DNA of 64,000 nucleotides from NCBI GenBank assembly GCA_030686995.1, contig CM060685.1:24226065-24290064 (forward strand), read 5' to 3'. Position numbers and translations under genes: made by a program. Origin of the DNA: Artemisia argyi (lineage: Eukaryota; Streptophyta; Magnoliopsida; Asterales; Asteraceae). Shown piece by piece: positions 21,734-32,422 of the stretch. The stretch's first letter is position 1. Each line of letters begins with the position of its first letter. Below the pieces are notes generated by a model, which was given only the letters and a program-made list of their open reading frames with translations, searched no databases and had not been told where the DNA came from.

Positions 21734-22104
21734 GGTGAGGTTCGAATAAAAACTAGGGTTTGGATATAAGTAGTAAATGTAACAGTAAAGGGTGAAGTAG
21801 GTTTAGGGCTTGGTGTAGTGGATAATTAATGTAACAGTAGCACCAAAAGTATAACGTGTATGGCAGTAGCACCAAAGACAGTAGCAAGGTGTAGGGTTTG
21901 GAGTATAAAGTAAACGTGTATAGCAGTAGCACCAAAAGCAAACAAAGCAAACAGATTATGATCGACCGGTTATCAAACAACAAAAACCAACGGTCGATTT
22001 GTAAATAATACCAACGACAGCCAACTGGTTATCAAATCAAAACCAACGATTGACTGAGAATGAAACAGGGAAAAAATAGGGTTTTGTATAGGATCGATTA
22101 ATGA

Positions 22105-22117
22105 GGCTGTGATACCA
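22105..22117 (-). other. Copia primer-binding site
   Basis: On the minus strand TGGTATCACAGCC follows the 5' LTR directly, one base from the usual initiator tRNA-Met complement. Confidence 0.8.
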
Positions 22118-22249
22118 TGAAGGATAATGATAATCGTATATCTATTCATGATAATAAGCCGGTATATAAATACCCAATACAAGAATATTCTAGACCTCGG
22201 GCCTTAGCCCATACTAAGATTACATGGACTCTTAATATATCGACTAACA
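22118..22249 (-). repeat. 5' LTR of the Copia element
   Basis: 132 bp; two differences from the 3' LTR (T versus G and G versus A within the first 20 bases on the plus strand). Confidence 0.88.
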
Positions 22250-22819
22250 CGAACTACCTTAGAAGCCTGGGCCCAACCATGTGATGTCTTGATCCAACTA
22301 AAGGACGCGAGTTCGATTCCGTTCCGCAAGCATGGTTGGGTATTGGGTGGAGGTATTTCACAGGCATCAAACCTTTGTTGGGTAGGGTTGATGAGTACCA
22401 TTATGATACACAGGGTTGAGTTGTCCCTGCCAATCTACACTTTTTGATCCATCCAAGTTCTTGAGTCAAAACATATTTTTCCACATATTGCCCTTGAGGA
22501 GTGACGTGTAGGCTGATTCGCATTGCTAGTTATCGATGTTTTGGCGAAAGTGGTAACTAAAATAGATAAATAGACAAGTTTTTTTTTCTTAATAGAGATA
22601 AATAAATAAATAAATAAAATTAAAATTTAGAAAGAAAAGAAAAGAAAAGAAAAGAAAAAAAAAAAAAAACTAATTGATCCAGAGGTGTAAAGCCCAACCA
22701 CTCAAAGTCTCTCACCAATGGCCCATCTATAAATACAACTTTTCACGAGAAGCAAATCTATAAATACACGATTCGCACATCTTCACAAAACCCTAAAAAA
22801 CAATCCCACAAACGTCACA
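22250..22819 (+). promoter_or_regulatory. Upstream region of the F-box/LINE gene
   Basis: Contains the second 61-bp repeat (22280-22340), a possible SINE body to about 22435, then F-box upstream sequence similar to that at 6810-7025, a GAAAA microsatellite at 22630-22670 and a telo-box at 22788-22795. Confidence 0.6.
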
Positions 22820-24229
22820 ATGTCAGATCACATACCATTTGATTTACAAGTAGAAATCATCAAAAGGGTTCCAACCAAATCAATACTTAAGTTTAGAGCT
22901 GTCTCGAAACCATGGAAGGCTTTGATTGATAGCGCGAAGTTTATTGCTGATTATAACTATCAGTCACAGAATTTGATTATAAGTTATGGATACTACCGAA
23001 GATTTTATGGGCCTGGATATGGTGAGCACTTTTTCCCAACATATGTCAAGATTGTAGACGATGATACTTTTCCCCAACATAAAATTTCTCTAACGGTTCC
23101 GTCGTATAATTTTAATGTTAATATGCTCAGAGTGATCAGTTGCTCTCATGGATTGTTTTGCTTGATTGGTCGTGATCCGGGCACAAATGTTTACAGGGCT
23201 ATTATATTGAATCCGTCTATCAGAAAATCGGTACAAATTGTTGTGCCTAATTTGCGTCGATCAGCTTGTTTTGGTTTTGGGGTTTGTCGTGACACTAATG
23301 ACCCTAAATTTGTTAAGGTTAATAAGATTGGAAAATGCTCATACAAAGTTGACGTTTTTACATTAAGCTCGGGTTTGTGGAGAAGACCACTTAGTAAATT
23401 GCCTAATAAGAGTAAATTTTTTCAACGCATATGCAGTGATCCGTTAGTTATAAACGGGTTTATTTATTGGTTTTCTTTGTACAATGGAGTTTATATGATT
23501 ATTTCTTTTGATTTGACAAGCGAAGAATTTAATCAGGTATACCTCCCAGATAAGGTAGCGTTTACGAATGACACCTATTTACATGCTCCCATGTATAAAC
23601 TAAGGGAATCTCTTGTTGTGGTTAAATCCAAAATAAAGGCGCACAAACAAGTTTATACAGTATGGATGATGGACGCTAGTGTTTCTAAATCATTTACGAA
23701 GATATTTACTATTAACTTACCATATGCGTCAGAAAGGAGAATACTCGGATTTAGAAAGAATGGTGAGCTTATAATGGAAGAGAGAGATTATGACCCTTAT
23801 GGTTGTAAGCTAGTCATGCTTGTAGCTTGTGAACCTGGTTCGGAACACATCAAAAGACTTGGAATATATGGACATGGTTTATTCTTTGCGGGCTCCTATA
23901 AGGAATCACTACTTCTGATTGATCAGTCAGATACATTAACTGATTTTAATAGCAACCCAGACCTTGTCTCAACTCTCTATGCCTCCGTTATTGGTGAACT
24001 TTTCACCATCGAAACCTTCACTAATCTTTATACCATCTTTAGGGAAAACGGCATACCAAACATTAGAATCAAATATCTTGGAGATTTAAACGTTCTTATT
24101 GAACCTGATACTGACACCAAAATCGAAACTATCACCTCTAACCCTTCAATCTCTAAGTGCTTCAAAACCTTGAAACCTTGGGACAAACACTTTCATCTTC
24201 AAAAAAACATTAACTTGGCTATCAATTGA
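22820..24229 (+). CDS. F-box/FBA protein fused to LINE ORF1 sequence
   Basis: 469 codons. Residues 1-45 are the F-box (MSDHIPFDLQVEIIKRVP), then the FBA region with ACFGFGVCRDTNDPKF near residue 155. The body aligns with the 370-residue gene at 56219 up to LLLIDQSD. There the normal stop is lost and the frame runs on for about 95 residues of LINE ORF1 (ELFTIETFTNLYTIF, then IKYLGDLNVLIEPD), ending at a stop caused by one extra base in an A7 run near 24205. F-box proteins recruit substrates to SCF ubiquitin ligases. The F-box/FBA part is free of lesions, so it may be functional, with a transposon-derived C-terminus. Expression is unknown. Confidence 0.8.
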   Translation: MSDHIPFDLQVEIIKRVPTKSILKFRAVSKPWKALIDSAKFIADYNYQSQNLIISYGYYRRFYGPGYGEHFFPTYVKIVDDDTFPQHKISLTVPSYNFNVNMLRVISCSHGLFCLIGRDPGTNVYRAIILNPSIRKSVQIVVPNLRRSACFGFGVCRDTNDPKFVKVNKIGKCSYKVDVFTLSSGLWRRPLSKLPNKSKFFQRICSDPLVINGFIYWFSLYNGVYMIISFDLTSEEFNQVYLPDKVAFTNDTYLHAPMYKLRESLVVVKSKIKAHKQVYTVWMMDASVSKSFTKIFTINLPYASERRILGFRKNGELIMEERDYDPYGCKLVMLVACEPGSEHIKRLGIYGHGLFFAGSYKESLLLIDQSDTLTDFNSNPDLVSTLYASVIGELFTIETFTNLYTIFRENGIPNIRIKYLGDLNVLIEPDTDTKIETITSNPSISKCFKTLKPWDKHFHLQKNINLAIN

Positions 24230-24524
24230 AGGACTTCCTCCACACGCCTGGCACGAGGCCTCTTTCACTCGTATCGCCAGTATATGGGGTGAAATAATAA
24301 TCTTTCCTGAAAAATGCAACCCCTCCAACAACAACCTTGTCGCCGGTAAAGTTTGCATAAGAACTAAGTTGATACAAAGTACGATGCCGATTTTGGTCGA
24401 CGGTGTTCATACTTGTATTAGAATACATGAGATACAGGGAGAATGTGATGAGATTTGTTTAGATCAGAGAACAAGACAGACAACGAATCAGACAATGACT
24501 CTTGTACTAATCACGGTGAAAACA

Positions 24525-24526
<2 letters not shown>

Positions 24527-24561
<35 letters not shown>
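24527..24561. repeat. GAT trinucleotide microsatellite
   Basis: About 11-12 GAT units, ending in GACGATGG. In one frame it codes for a poly-Asp run. It sits at the exact point where ORF1 sequence switches to ORF2 sequence, and the same GAT motif marks the CACTA/LINE switch near 2200. Confidence 0.9.
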
Positions 24562-25421
24562 CGATGGAAATGGTGAGGACGGTGATGCAAATGAGGAAGA
24601 CGATGACTTTGAAGACGGTTATGATTATAATCCATTTATTAATGGAGGATGGATACATGAAGACATGGCAGAATTACAATCAATTTTTGTGAAAAAGGTT
24701 GGAAATGGGATGTCTACTATTTTTTGGAAGGATGTTTGGATTGGTGAAACCCGTTTGTCAGATCGTTTTCCATGATTGTTCGCCCTTGAGTCACTTAAAG
24801 ATTGCCTACTGGATTTACTCAAAGATGTCTGCCCTGTTCCCTCCCCTGACTCGTGGGCCTACTGTGTCGACACCACCAAATCTTTCACTCTCTCTTCTAT
24901 GAGAAAACATATCGACGCCTCTCTCCTTCCATCTCAAAGGTCACAAATCGACGCCTCTCTCCTTCCATCTCAAAGGTCACAAATCAGATTGACTGCCCAC
25001 ACGTTGTAATTTAGACAAACGGGGATTGGATTTGGATTCTATAAGATGCCCGATGTGCAATGATGATCTAGAAACTGCACAACATGTTTTTGTTGAGTGC
25101 TCGGTGGCAGCTTACCTTTGGAATATGATCTCAGTTTGGTGGGGTTTCATCAATTTCCCGTCCACTTTGGCTAATTTAATCCGTTGGAGCGATACAACCA
25201 CCCTAAGTTCCGCTATGAAGACTTGTTTTGATGCGGTTGTTCAAACTACTTTTTGGGTCATTTGGAGATACAGGAATCGTGTTTGCTTCGAATTGAAACC
25301 TCCGAGGAAGGATACGTTAAGCGAAGAAATCAAAGTATTATCTCAGTCGTGGATTATTCATAGGATAAACACTCCGGTTCCCGGTTGGTTAGATTGGATA
25401 GTTAATCCTTATTCACTTGTA

Positions 25422-25505
25422 GCTTAACTGTATGTTCATTTTCTTTTTCCTTTCTTTCCTCTAGCTTCTTGCTAGAATGTTAATAAAATTGCTGTTAAAA
25501 AAAAG
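25422..25505 (+). mobile_element. LINE 3' tail at the start of copy 2
   Basis: Same as bases 1-84, but here its coding part is visible just upstream (24527-25421), so the duplication junction lies within or before this LINE. Confidence 0.8.
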
Positions 25506-25545
25506 GGTTAAGTCATCAATTCCTTGTGCATAAGGTTCATTAGAG

Positions 25546-25582
<37 letters not shown>

Positions 25583-25640
25583 CAAATTTCAGGGGGGATT
25601 GAAGAATTTTCTATAATTATTTGGGTATCTTTTCTTAGTA

Positions 25641-26266
25641 TATTATCTTGCTAACTTTGTCGCCTTCTTCCATGTTCCTTGCAATTTTCAGTATCAATAC
25701 CTGCTATAATTTATTAACTTATCATCATGGACCGGCCATATCTGTATGACTGATCTTTTACAAAGCCAGTCACTGACATTGTAATAAACTAGCACATATG
25801 AGCTATGGCTTTGAATCTTTCTAAACAGATATCTAACCATATCACTCCTTAACTTCCACTGTTCAACGTTGCAAAACTGCAGATACAATCGACTTTCGCT
25901 AATATATTTTTGTGCTAGAAACTCAGCTCCTTAACATATCTTATGCAACAAGCTGCAGTAATTCCAAAATGGTCCAAACTAATTAAAATTTACATGGTTA
26001 TCGTCACTTTGTTAAAATATCAGGCTGCAACATGCAACATCGTCTGTAATGTTAAGACTTGACTGTTTTTAAAAGTCTAGCTATTGAATTTTCTGGTTGA
26101 AATATAAATCTAATAATGGGATTCCATCCATGGGGAGAAGTACAAGGCTATTTCATAATTTCCGTATATTTTTCCTTGTCCTTTTAGTATGCTGCATCAG
26201 CCTTGTTTCTAGCTTAATCAAAAGCCGAAACATGGTGTACCGACAGGGAGCGAAAAAAGATGATCA
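25641..26266 (+). pseudogene. RLP 5' relic, copy 2
   Basis: Equivalent of 225-850 with the same signal-peptide-like start at about 26130 and loss of all LRR coding sequence. Confidence 0.6.
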
Positions 26267-26733
26267 TATAGAGCTAATTTAAACTAACTCCACAGATCCT
26301 TCTTAAGTGTAAATTCATAACAATGAATCAACCGAAAATAAAAACCGTTATGGTAAAATGTGAATTTTGTACTAAACAGTAAAACACAGAGATATGACTC
26401 CTGCAAATGATTGATGATTTAATCTAAACACTTTAGTATGTTTTTTCATCCTTTCTTTACTTGTTTAAGACTTTACACATGAATAACATATCAAAAATCC
26501 CTTTTTTAATTTCTCATAAAATGTTAGCTTGTTTCAATGTCGTTAAAGGAGAAAAGCTTGAGGCCTGCTTGCGATTTGGTTAATTTCTTCATTGGGGAAA
26601 AGTTTGGGTTTAATGTTGTGATTCACATCGCCTCTTGGTTCATTTGAAGATATTAAAACCGTGTTTGCTTTGTTACAAAACTGTCATGTAAAATCACACC
26701 CATATGTCTCATGGTAACTAAAAGAGATTTAAC

Positions 26734-26775
<42 letters not shown>

Positions 26776-26928
26776 CTTTTTTTTTAATAGAAATATAAAG
26801 CCCAAACACTTAAACCAATTTGCATGTACTTTTTATACGACTTTTCACAAGAAACAAATCTGTAAATACTAAATACACAGTTCGCACATCTTTATAAAAC
26901 CCTAAAAACAATCCCACAACACATCACG

Positions 26929-27145
26929 ATGTCATATCACATACCATTCGATTTACTAGTGGAGATAATGGAATGGCTTCCTACCAGATCATTGGTTAAA
27001 TTTAGAGCTGTTTCAAGAGCATGGAATTTGAGGGCGGAAGAAGAAGTTGCTCGTCGTCAGAGGCCGGTAAGCATATCTGTTATAGAAAACAAATGTTTCC
27101 GAATTGTGACTACCACAGTGGAGGGTGCTATACTTGAGCAATATA
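26929..27145 (+). pseudogene. F-box first exon broken by CACTA, copy 2
   Basis: Same protein start (MSYHIPFDLLVEI) and same break as at 1515-1731. The breakage therefore predates the 25-kb duplication. Confidence 0.8.
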
Positions 27146-27619
27146 CACTAGTACAATCGACGCCTTTTCCGGCGACATTTTTAAGCCTGTACCGTCGACA
27201 AGTCGACGACACCATAGGTTCCCGTTGACATGTCGACGGGAACAAAACGTCGGCTGTGCTTCGTCGGGAACAGCGTTCCCGTCGACAATCGCCGTCGACA
27301 TTGTGGGTCCCACATCGTTTTCCAGTCAAACAATTTTGCTGTCCGTCAAATTCTTCCCGTCGACATGTCGACGGGAACGTATAACTAATTAATGTTTTAA
27401 TTAAGAAATGATAATTAAGTTTTATATGTTGCCGTCGACATGTCGACGGCAACATTAAGCAAAAATATTCATTTTTTAATTATGCCGTCGACACGTCGAC
27501 GGCATAATTTAAAAAACAATATTCATTTTATAATTATGCCGTCGACACGTCGACGACATAATTAAAAAACGATGTTGGATCACTATTGTATGGATGATGG
27601 TTACTATTATGTGATGTTA
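27146..27619 (+). mobile_element. CACTA terminus, copy 2
   Basis: CACTAGTACAA at 27146 followed by the GTCGAC palindromes, as at 1732-2205; one substitution near the right edge. Confidence 0.75.
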
Positions 27620-28550
27620 TGTGATGATGATGGAAATGGTGAGGACGGTGATGCAAATGAGGAATACGATAACTTCGAAGATGGTTATGATTATAATCCG
27701 TTTATTAATGGAGGATGGATACGTGAAGACATGGCAGAATTACAATCAATTTTTGTGAAAAAGGTTGGAAATGGGATGTCTACTATTTTTTTGGAAGGAT
27801 GTTTGGATTGGTGAAACCCGTTTGTCAGATCCTTTTCCATGATTGTTCGCCCTTGAGTCACTTAAAATTGCAGTGCTGATAGATGTAATCTTAACTTTGG
27901 GCTTTTTACACGTAATTGGGCTTGGCGTAGGAATGTAAGAAGTGGGCCAGAACAGTCACAACTCGTTAACCTACTGGGTTTACTCAAAGACTTCTCCCCT
28001 GTTCCCTCCCCTGACTCGTGGGCCTACTGTGTCGACACCACCAAATCTTTCACTCTCTCTTCTATGAGAAAACATATCGACGCCTCTCTCCTTCCATCTC
28101 AAAGTTCACAAATCAGATGGAATAAAACCATTCCCATCAAAGTAAATATTTTTTGCATGGCGGTTCTGTGTTGATCGACTGCCCACACGTTGTAATTTAG
28201 ACAAACGGGGATTGGATTTGGATTCTATAAGATGCCCGATGTGCAATGATGATCTAGAAACTGCACAACATGTTTTTGTTGAGTGGTTGGTGGCAGCTTA
28301 CCTTTGGAATATGATCTCAGTTTGGTGGGGTTTCAACAATTTCCCGTCCACTTCGGCTAATTTAATCCGTTGGAGTGATACAACCACCCTAAGTCCCGCT
28401 ATGAAGACTTGTTTTGATGCGGTTGTTCAAACTACTTTTTGGGTCATTTGGAGATACAGGAATCGTGTTCGCTTCGACTTGAAACCTCCGATCGAGGAAG
28501 GATACGTTAAGCGAAGAAATCAAAGTATTATCTCACTCGTGGATTATTCA
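27620..28550 (+). pseudogene. LINE ORF2 remnant, copy 2
   Basis: Same frameshifted reverse-transcriptase tail and zf-RVT domain as at 2206-3136, split by the gag-only element at 28551. Confidence 0.8.
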
Positions 28551-30801
28551 TGTTAGTTGGTTTGACTTAAACTCCTAAGGGCATTTTGGTAATATTAGTA
28601 CTAAGGGTATTTTAGTCATTTTGGTAGTATCTAGAATTTATATGTCGGTCATTTTGTATGTCGGTGTTTTTGTATGTCGGTTATTCACTTATATAACCAT
28701 ATAGCAGATACAGAACTTGTAACCTTTTTGATACTTCTTCATAATTCAAATATTAGCCCTTTTTTGCTCCAACCTCTGATCTTCTACCTGTTTCTTGTTT
28801 GTGTTGCTGGGTTTTGCTGCTGCTACTGTCCCTTTCCCATGATTATCCCTCCCTAATCCTAACAAATTGGTATCAAGAGCCAGGTGATTGGTTTGAGGTT
28901 GTGAATTTGTTTTGGGTTACATGATCAAATATCAATTCATGGTTTGGGAATCGACTTCAGCTTTTGGTTTATTTCAAGAATTAGTTTCTTGAACTCGTTG
29001 GAGTTTTGGTTTGTGTTTGGTGGCCGCTGATTCGTTTGGTCGGAAGTATCAGGCTTGTTGTTTTGTTATTCTTCAATCGATTGTTGCTTCTTATTTGTTA
29101 GATTGAAGGTGTTTGTTGACTGGGATTAGGGATAGTCATAATTTGTGTTTGAATTGATCCAATTTCTCTGTTCTTTGGATCGATTAGTTGTTGGGTTTTA
29201 TATTTTGGTCTTTGTTTCATAGCAGCTAATAGGGCAATTGTTTGTTAGTTAGTAGCAAAACCCATTTGGATAGTTATGTCTTCTCAAACACCATCGTCAT
29301 TAGTTAGTATTGAGAAGTTTAATGGCAAAAGTAACTTTAGTTTGTGGCGAATTAAAATTCGAGCCTTATTGAAACAACAAGGCAATTGGGCACCTCTAGC
29401 CGGTCTCTAGCCGGTCCCAAACCGGCTGATATGATGGATGCAAAGTATGCCTCACAAGATGAAAAGGCCCATTCCACTATTTTGCTATCTTTATCGGATG
29501 AGGTTCTTTGCGAGGTTGCGGATGAAGAAACGGCTAGTGGTGTATGGAAGAAGTTAGAAAAGCTTTATATGACGAAGTCGTTGACGAATAAGTTGTTATT
29601 GAAGCAACGTTTGTTCTCACTCCGAATGAAAGAGGGCTCAGCATTAAAAGATCATCTTGATGCATTGAATTCAATCTTGATGGATTTGAAAAATGTGGAT
29701 GTCAAGATTGATGATGAAGATGCGGCTCTTATTCTTCTAGTATCGTTGCCTCCTTCGTTTGAAAGTTTTGTTAGTTCGTTTGTTGTCGGTAAAGACACAA
29801 TCACTTTGGAAGATGTTCGATCTGCTTTGCATTCCCGCGAGCTACGTCACCAAGCATCGGAAACTTTGGAATCTCAACCCGTCGGCTTATCAATCACAAG
29901 TCGTGATAGGGGTCGTTATCGATTTGAAAAAGGTAAAGATAAAGGTGGAGCATCATCAAGTTCTCGAGGTCCCAATCCACGAGATATTTGTAATTATTGT
30001 AAAGAGGAAGGCCATTGGAAGTACAATTGTCCTAAACTTAAGGAAAAAGGTCAGGTAGCGGCTGTTGCAAAAGACTACTCGAGTTCAGAATGTGATGTGC
30101 TCTAAATGGTTGGCGTTTTTGGTATTCGAAATTTGAAAATCGTTTTTTAGGGGTTTGAAGACTTGGTTCAAGTCGTTTGAAGTTTGTTTGATCGTTTGGA
30201 ATTTGTCATTTTGGAAATTTGGATCTTCGTTTGTCGGGCTTTTGAAATTGGTTGCCCGAATTTGATTGTGTTTGTTGAAGATCGTTCGAGCCGATTCGCT
30301 TTGTTTGGTTAACCGAGTTTGATTTGTCGGTTAACATTTGATAGTTCGTTTCGAAGACATCGGCATTCGTTTTTGGATCGTTTTCAGATTCGATCGTTTG
30401 TTATGAATTTGGCTAGCACTTCTAGTGTTTGGAATTTGGAGTTTGAAACTTTGGCATCACTTAGGAGTTGAAGTCAAGGTGGAGATTGTTAGTTGGTTTG
30501 ACTTAAACTCCTAAGGGCATTTTGGTAATATTAGTACTAAGGGTATTTTAGTCATTTTGGTAGTATCTAGAATTTATATGTCGGTCATTTTGTATGTCGG
30601 TGTTTTTGTATGTCGGTTATTCACTTATATAACCATATAGCAGATACAGAACTTGTAACCTTTTTGATACTTCTTCATAATTCAAATATTAGCCCTTTTT
30701 TTGCTCCAACCTCTGAACTTCTACCTGTTTCTTGTTTGTGTTGCTGGGTTTTGCTGCTGCTACTGTCCCTTTCCCATGATTATCCCTCCCTAATCCTAAC
30801 A
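28551..30801 (+). mobile_element. Gag-only Copia-type element, copy 2
   Basis: Same insertion as 3137-5376, with LTRs 28551-28864 and 30487-30801 and the ATTCA target duplication. It is 11 bp longer because of a short internal duplication that breaks gag. Confidence 0.92.
29276..30105 (+). pseudogene. Gag of the gag-only element, frameshifted in copy 2
   Basis: The ATG at 29276 starts the same protein as at 3862, but an 11-bp tandem duplication (CTCTAGCCGGT repeated near 29396-29412) shifts the frame after about 40 codons. The rest, including the CCHC knuckle, remains open in another frame to 30105. Copy 1 is intact, so this lesion arose after the 25-kb duplication. Confidence 0.9.
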
Positions 30802-30951
30802 ATTCATAGGATAAACACTCCGGTTCCCGGTTGGTTAGATTGGACGGTTAATTCTTATTCACTTGTAGCTTAAGTGTATGTTCATTTTCTTTTTCCTTTC
30901 TTTTCTCTAGCTTCTTGCTAGACTGTTAATAAAATTGCTGTTAAAAAAAAA
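30802..30951 (+). mobile_element. LINE 3' end, copy 2
   Basis: Equivalent of 5377-5526, ending in nine A. Confidence 0.75.
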
Positions 30952-31064
30952 GGGTTAAGTCATCAATTCCTTGCGCATAAGGTTCATTAGAGCCTTTTTT
31001 TTTTTTGGCCAAATTTCAGGGGGGATTGAAGAATTTTCTATAATTATTTGGGTATCTTTTCTTA

Positions 31065-31735
31065 GTATATTACCTTGCTAACTTTGTCGCCTTCGTTCCT
31101 TAGAAAATTTTCAATATCTTTATTATTTGTTAAGAACTATTACACCAATACTATAATTTATTAACTTATCATCATGGACCGGCCATATCTGTATGACTGA
31201 TCTTTTACAAAGTCGGTCACTGACATTGTAATAAACTAGCACATATGAGCTATGGCTTTGAATCTTTCTAAACAGATATCACTCCTTAACTTCCACTGTT
31301 CAACGTTGCAAAACTGCAGATACAATTGACTTTTGCTAATATGTTTTGTGCTAGAAACTCAGCTCCTTAACATATTTTAGACCATATCTTATGCGACAAG
31401 CTGCAGTAATTCCAAAATGGTCCAAACTAATTAAAATTTACATGGCTATCGTCTCTTTGTTAAAAAATATCAGGCTGCAACATACAACGTCGTCTGTAAT
31501 GTTAAGACTTGACTGTTTATAAAAGTCTATTGAATTTTCTGGTTGAAATATAAATCTAATAATGGGATTCCATCATCTTTATAGATATCTGTTCATAATT
31601 CATTGGGAGAAGTACAAGGCTATTTCATAATTTCTGTATATCTTTCCTTGTCCTTTTAGTATGCTGCATCAGCCTTGTTTCTAGCTTAACCAGAAGCCGA
31701 AACATGGTGTACCGACAGGGAGCGAAAAAGATGAT
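31065..31735 (+). pseudogene. Second RLP 5' relic, copy 2
   Basis: Equivalent of 5640-6310; start codon lost and no LRRs. Confidence 0.55.
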
Positions 31736-32422
31736 CAAATAGAGCTAATTATAACTAACTCCACAGATCCTCTTAAGTGTAAATCCATAACAATGAATCA
31801 ACCGAAAATAAAAACCGTTATGGTAAAATGTGAATTTTGTACTAAACAGTAAAACACAGAGATATGACTCTTGCAAATGATTGATGATTTAATCTAAACA
31901 CTTCATTAGTATGTTTTTTCATCCTTTCTTTACTTGTTTAAGACATTACACATGAATAACATATCAAAAATCCCTTTTTTAATTTCTCATAAAATGTTAG
32001 CTTGTTTCAATGTCGTTAAAGGAGAAAAGCTTGAGGCCTGCTTGCGATTCGGTTAATTTGTTCATTGGGGAAAAGTTTGGGTTTAATGTTGTGATTCACC
32101 TCACCTCTTGGTTCATTTGAAGATATTAAAACTGTGTTTGCTTTGTTAAAAAACTGTCATGTAAAATCACGCCCATATGTCTCTCATGGATCCTTCATAG
32201 GAATAGACATGTAATTGATTTGGTTAGGTGATTCGGATGCATTGCAAAAGTGGTAACTAAAAGAGATGAATTAACAAGTTTTTTTTTTTTTTTTTTTTAT
32301 AAGGCCACCATTGGCCCAATTTGCATGTACTTTTTACACAACTTTTCACAAGAAACAAATCTATTAATACAAAATTCGTACATCTTTATAAAACCCTAAA
32401 AACAATCCCACAACACATCACG

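Larger units (their letters stand above)
17131..22249 (-). mobile_element. Ty1/copia retrotransposon, defective, with near-identical LTRs
   Basis: 5119 bp on the minus strand. The 132-bp LTRs (17131-17262, 22118-22249; plus-strand TGAAGG...CTAACA) differ at two sites. The initiator-Met primer site lies next to the 5' LTR, and a G-rich purine tract (GCGGGGGAG on the minus strand) next to the 3' LTR. Order is gag, protease, integrase, reverse transcriptase, RNase H, as in Copia. The coding part is broken by a stop, two frameshifts and a deletion. The bases directly outside (CCAGC and CGAAC) do not form a clean 5-bp target duplication. Near-identical LTRs with a damaged gene suggest an already defective copy was mobilised in trans. 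Confidence 0.92.
23966..25505 (+). mobile_element. Internally deleted LINE remnant
   Basis: From about 23966 the sequence is LINE ORF1 (RRM/DUF4283-like region; after the A7 frameshift it continues WLSIEGLPPHAWHEASF and AGKVCIRTK). It jumps through a GAT run at 24527-24561 to the end of ORF2 (NGMSTIFWKDVWIGETRLSD, then the zf-RVT domain CPMCNDDLETAQHVFVECS near 25045) and ends with the 3' UTR and A-tail at 25505. Most of ORF2 is missing. Copy 2 of the 25-kb unit begins inside this 3' UTR. Confidence 0.82.
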
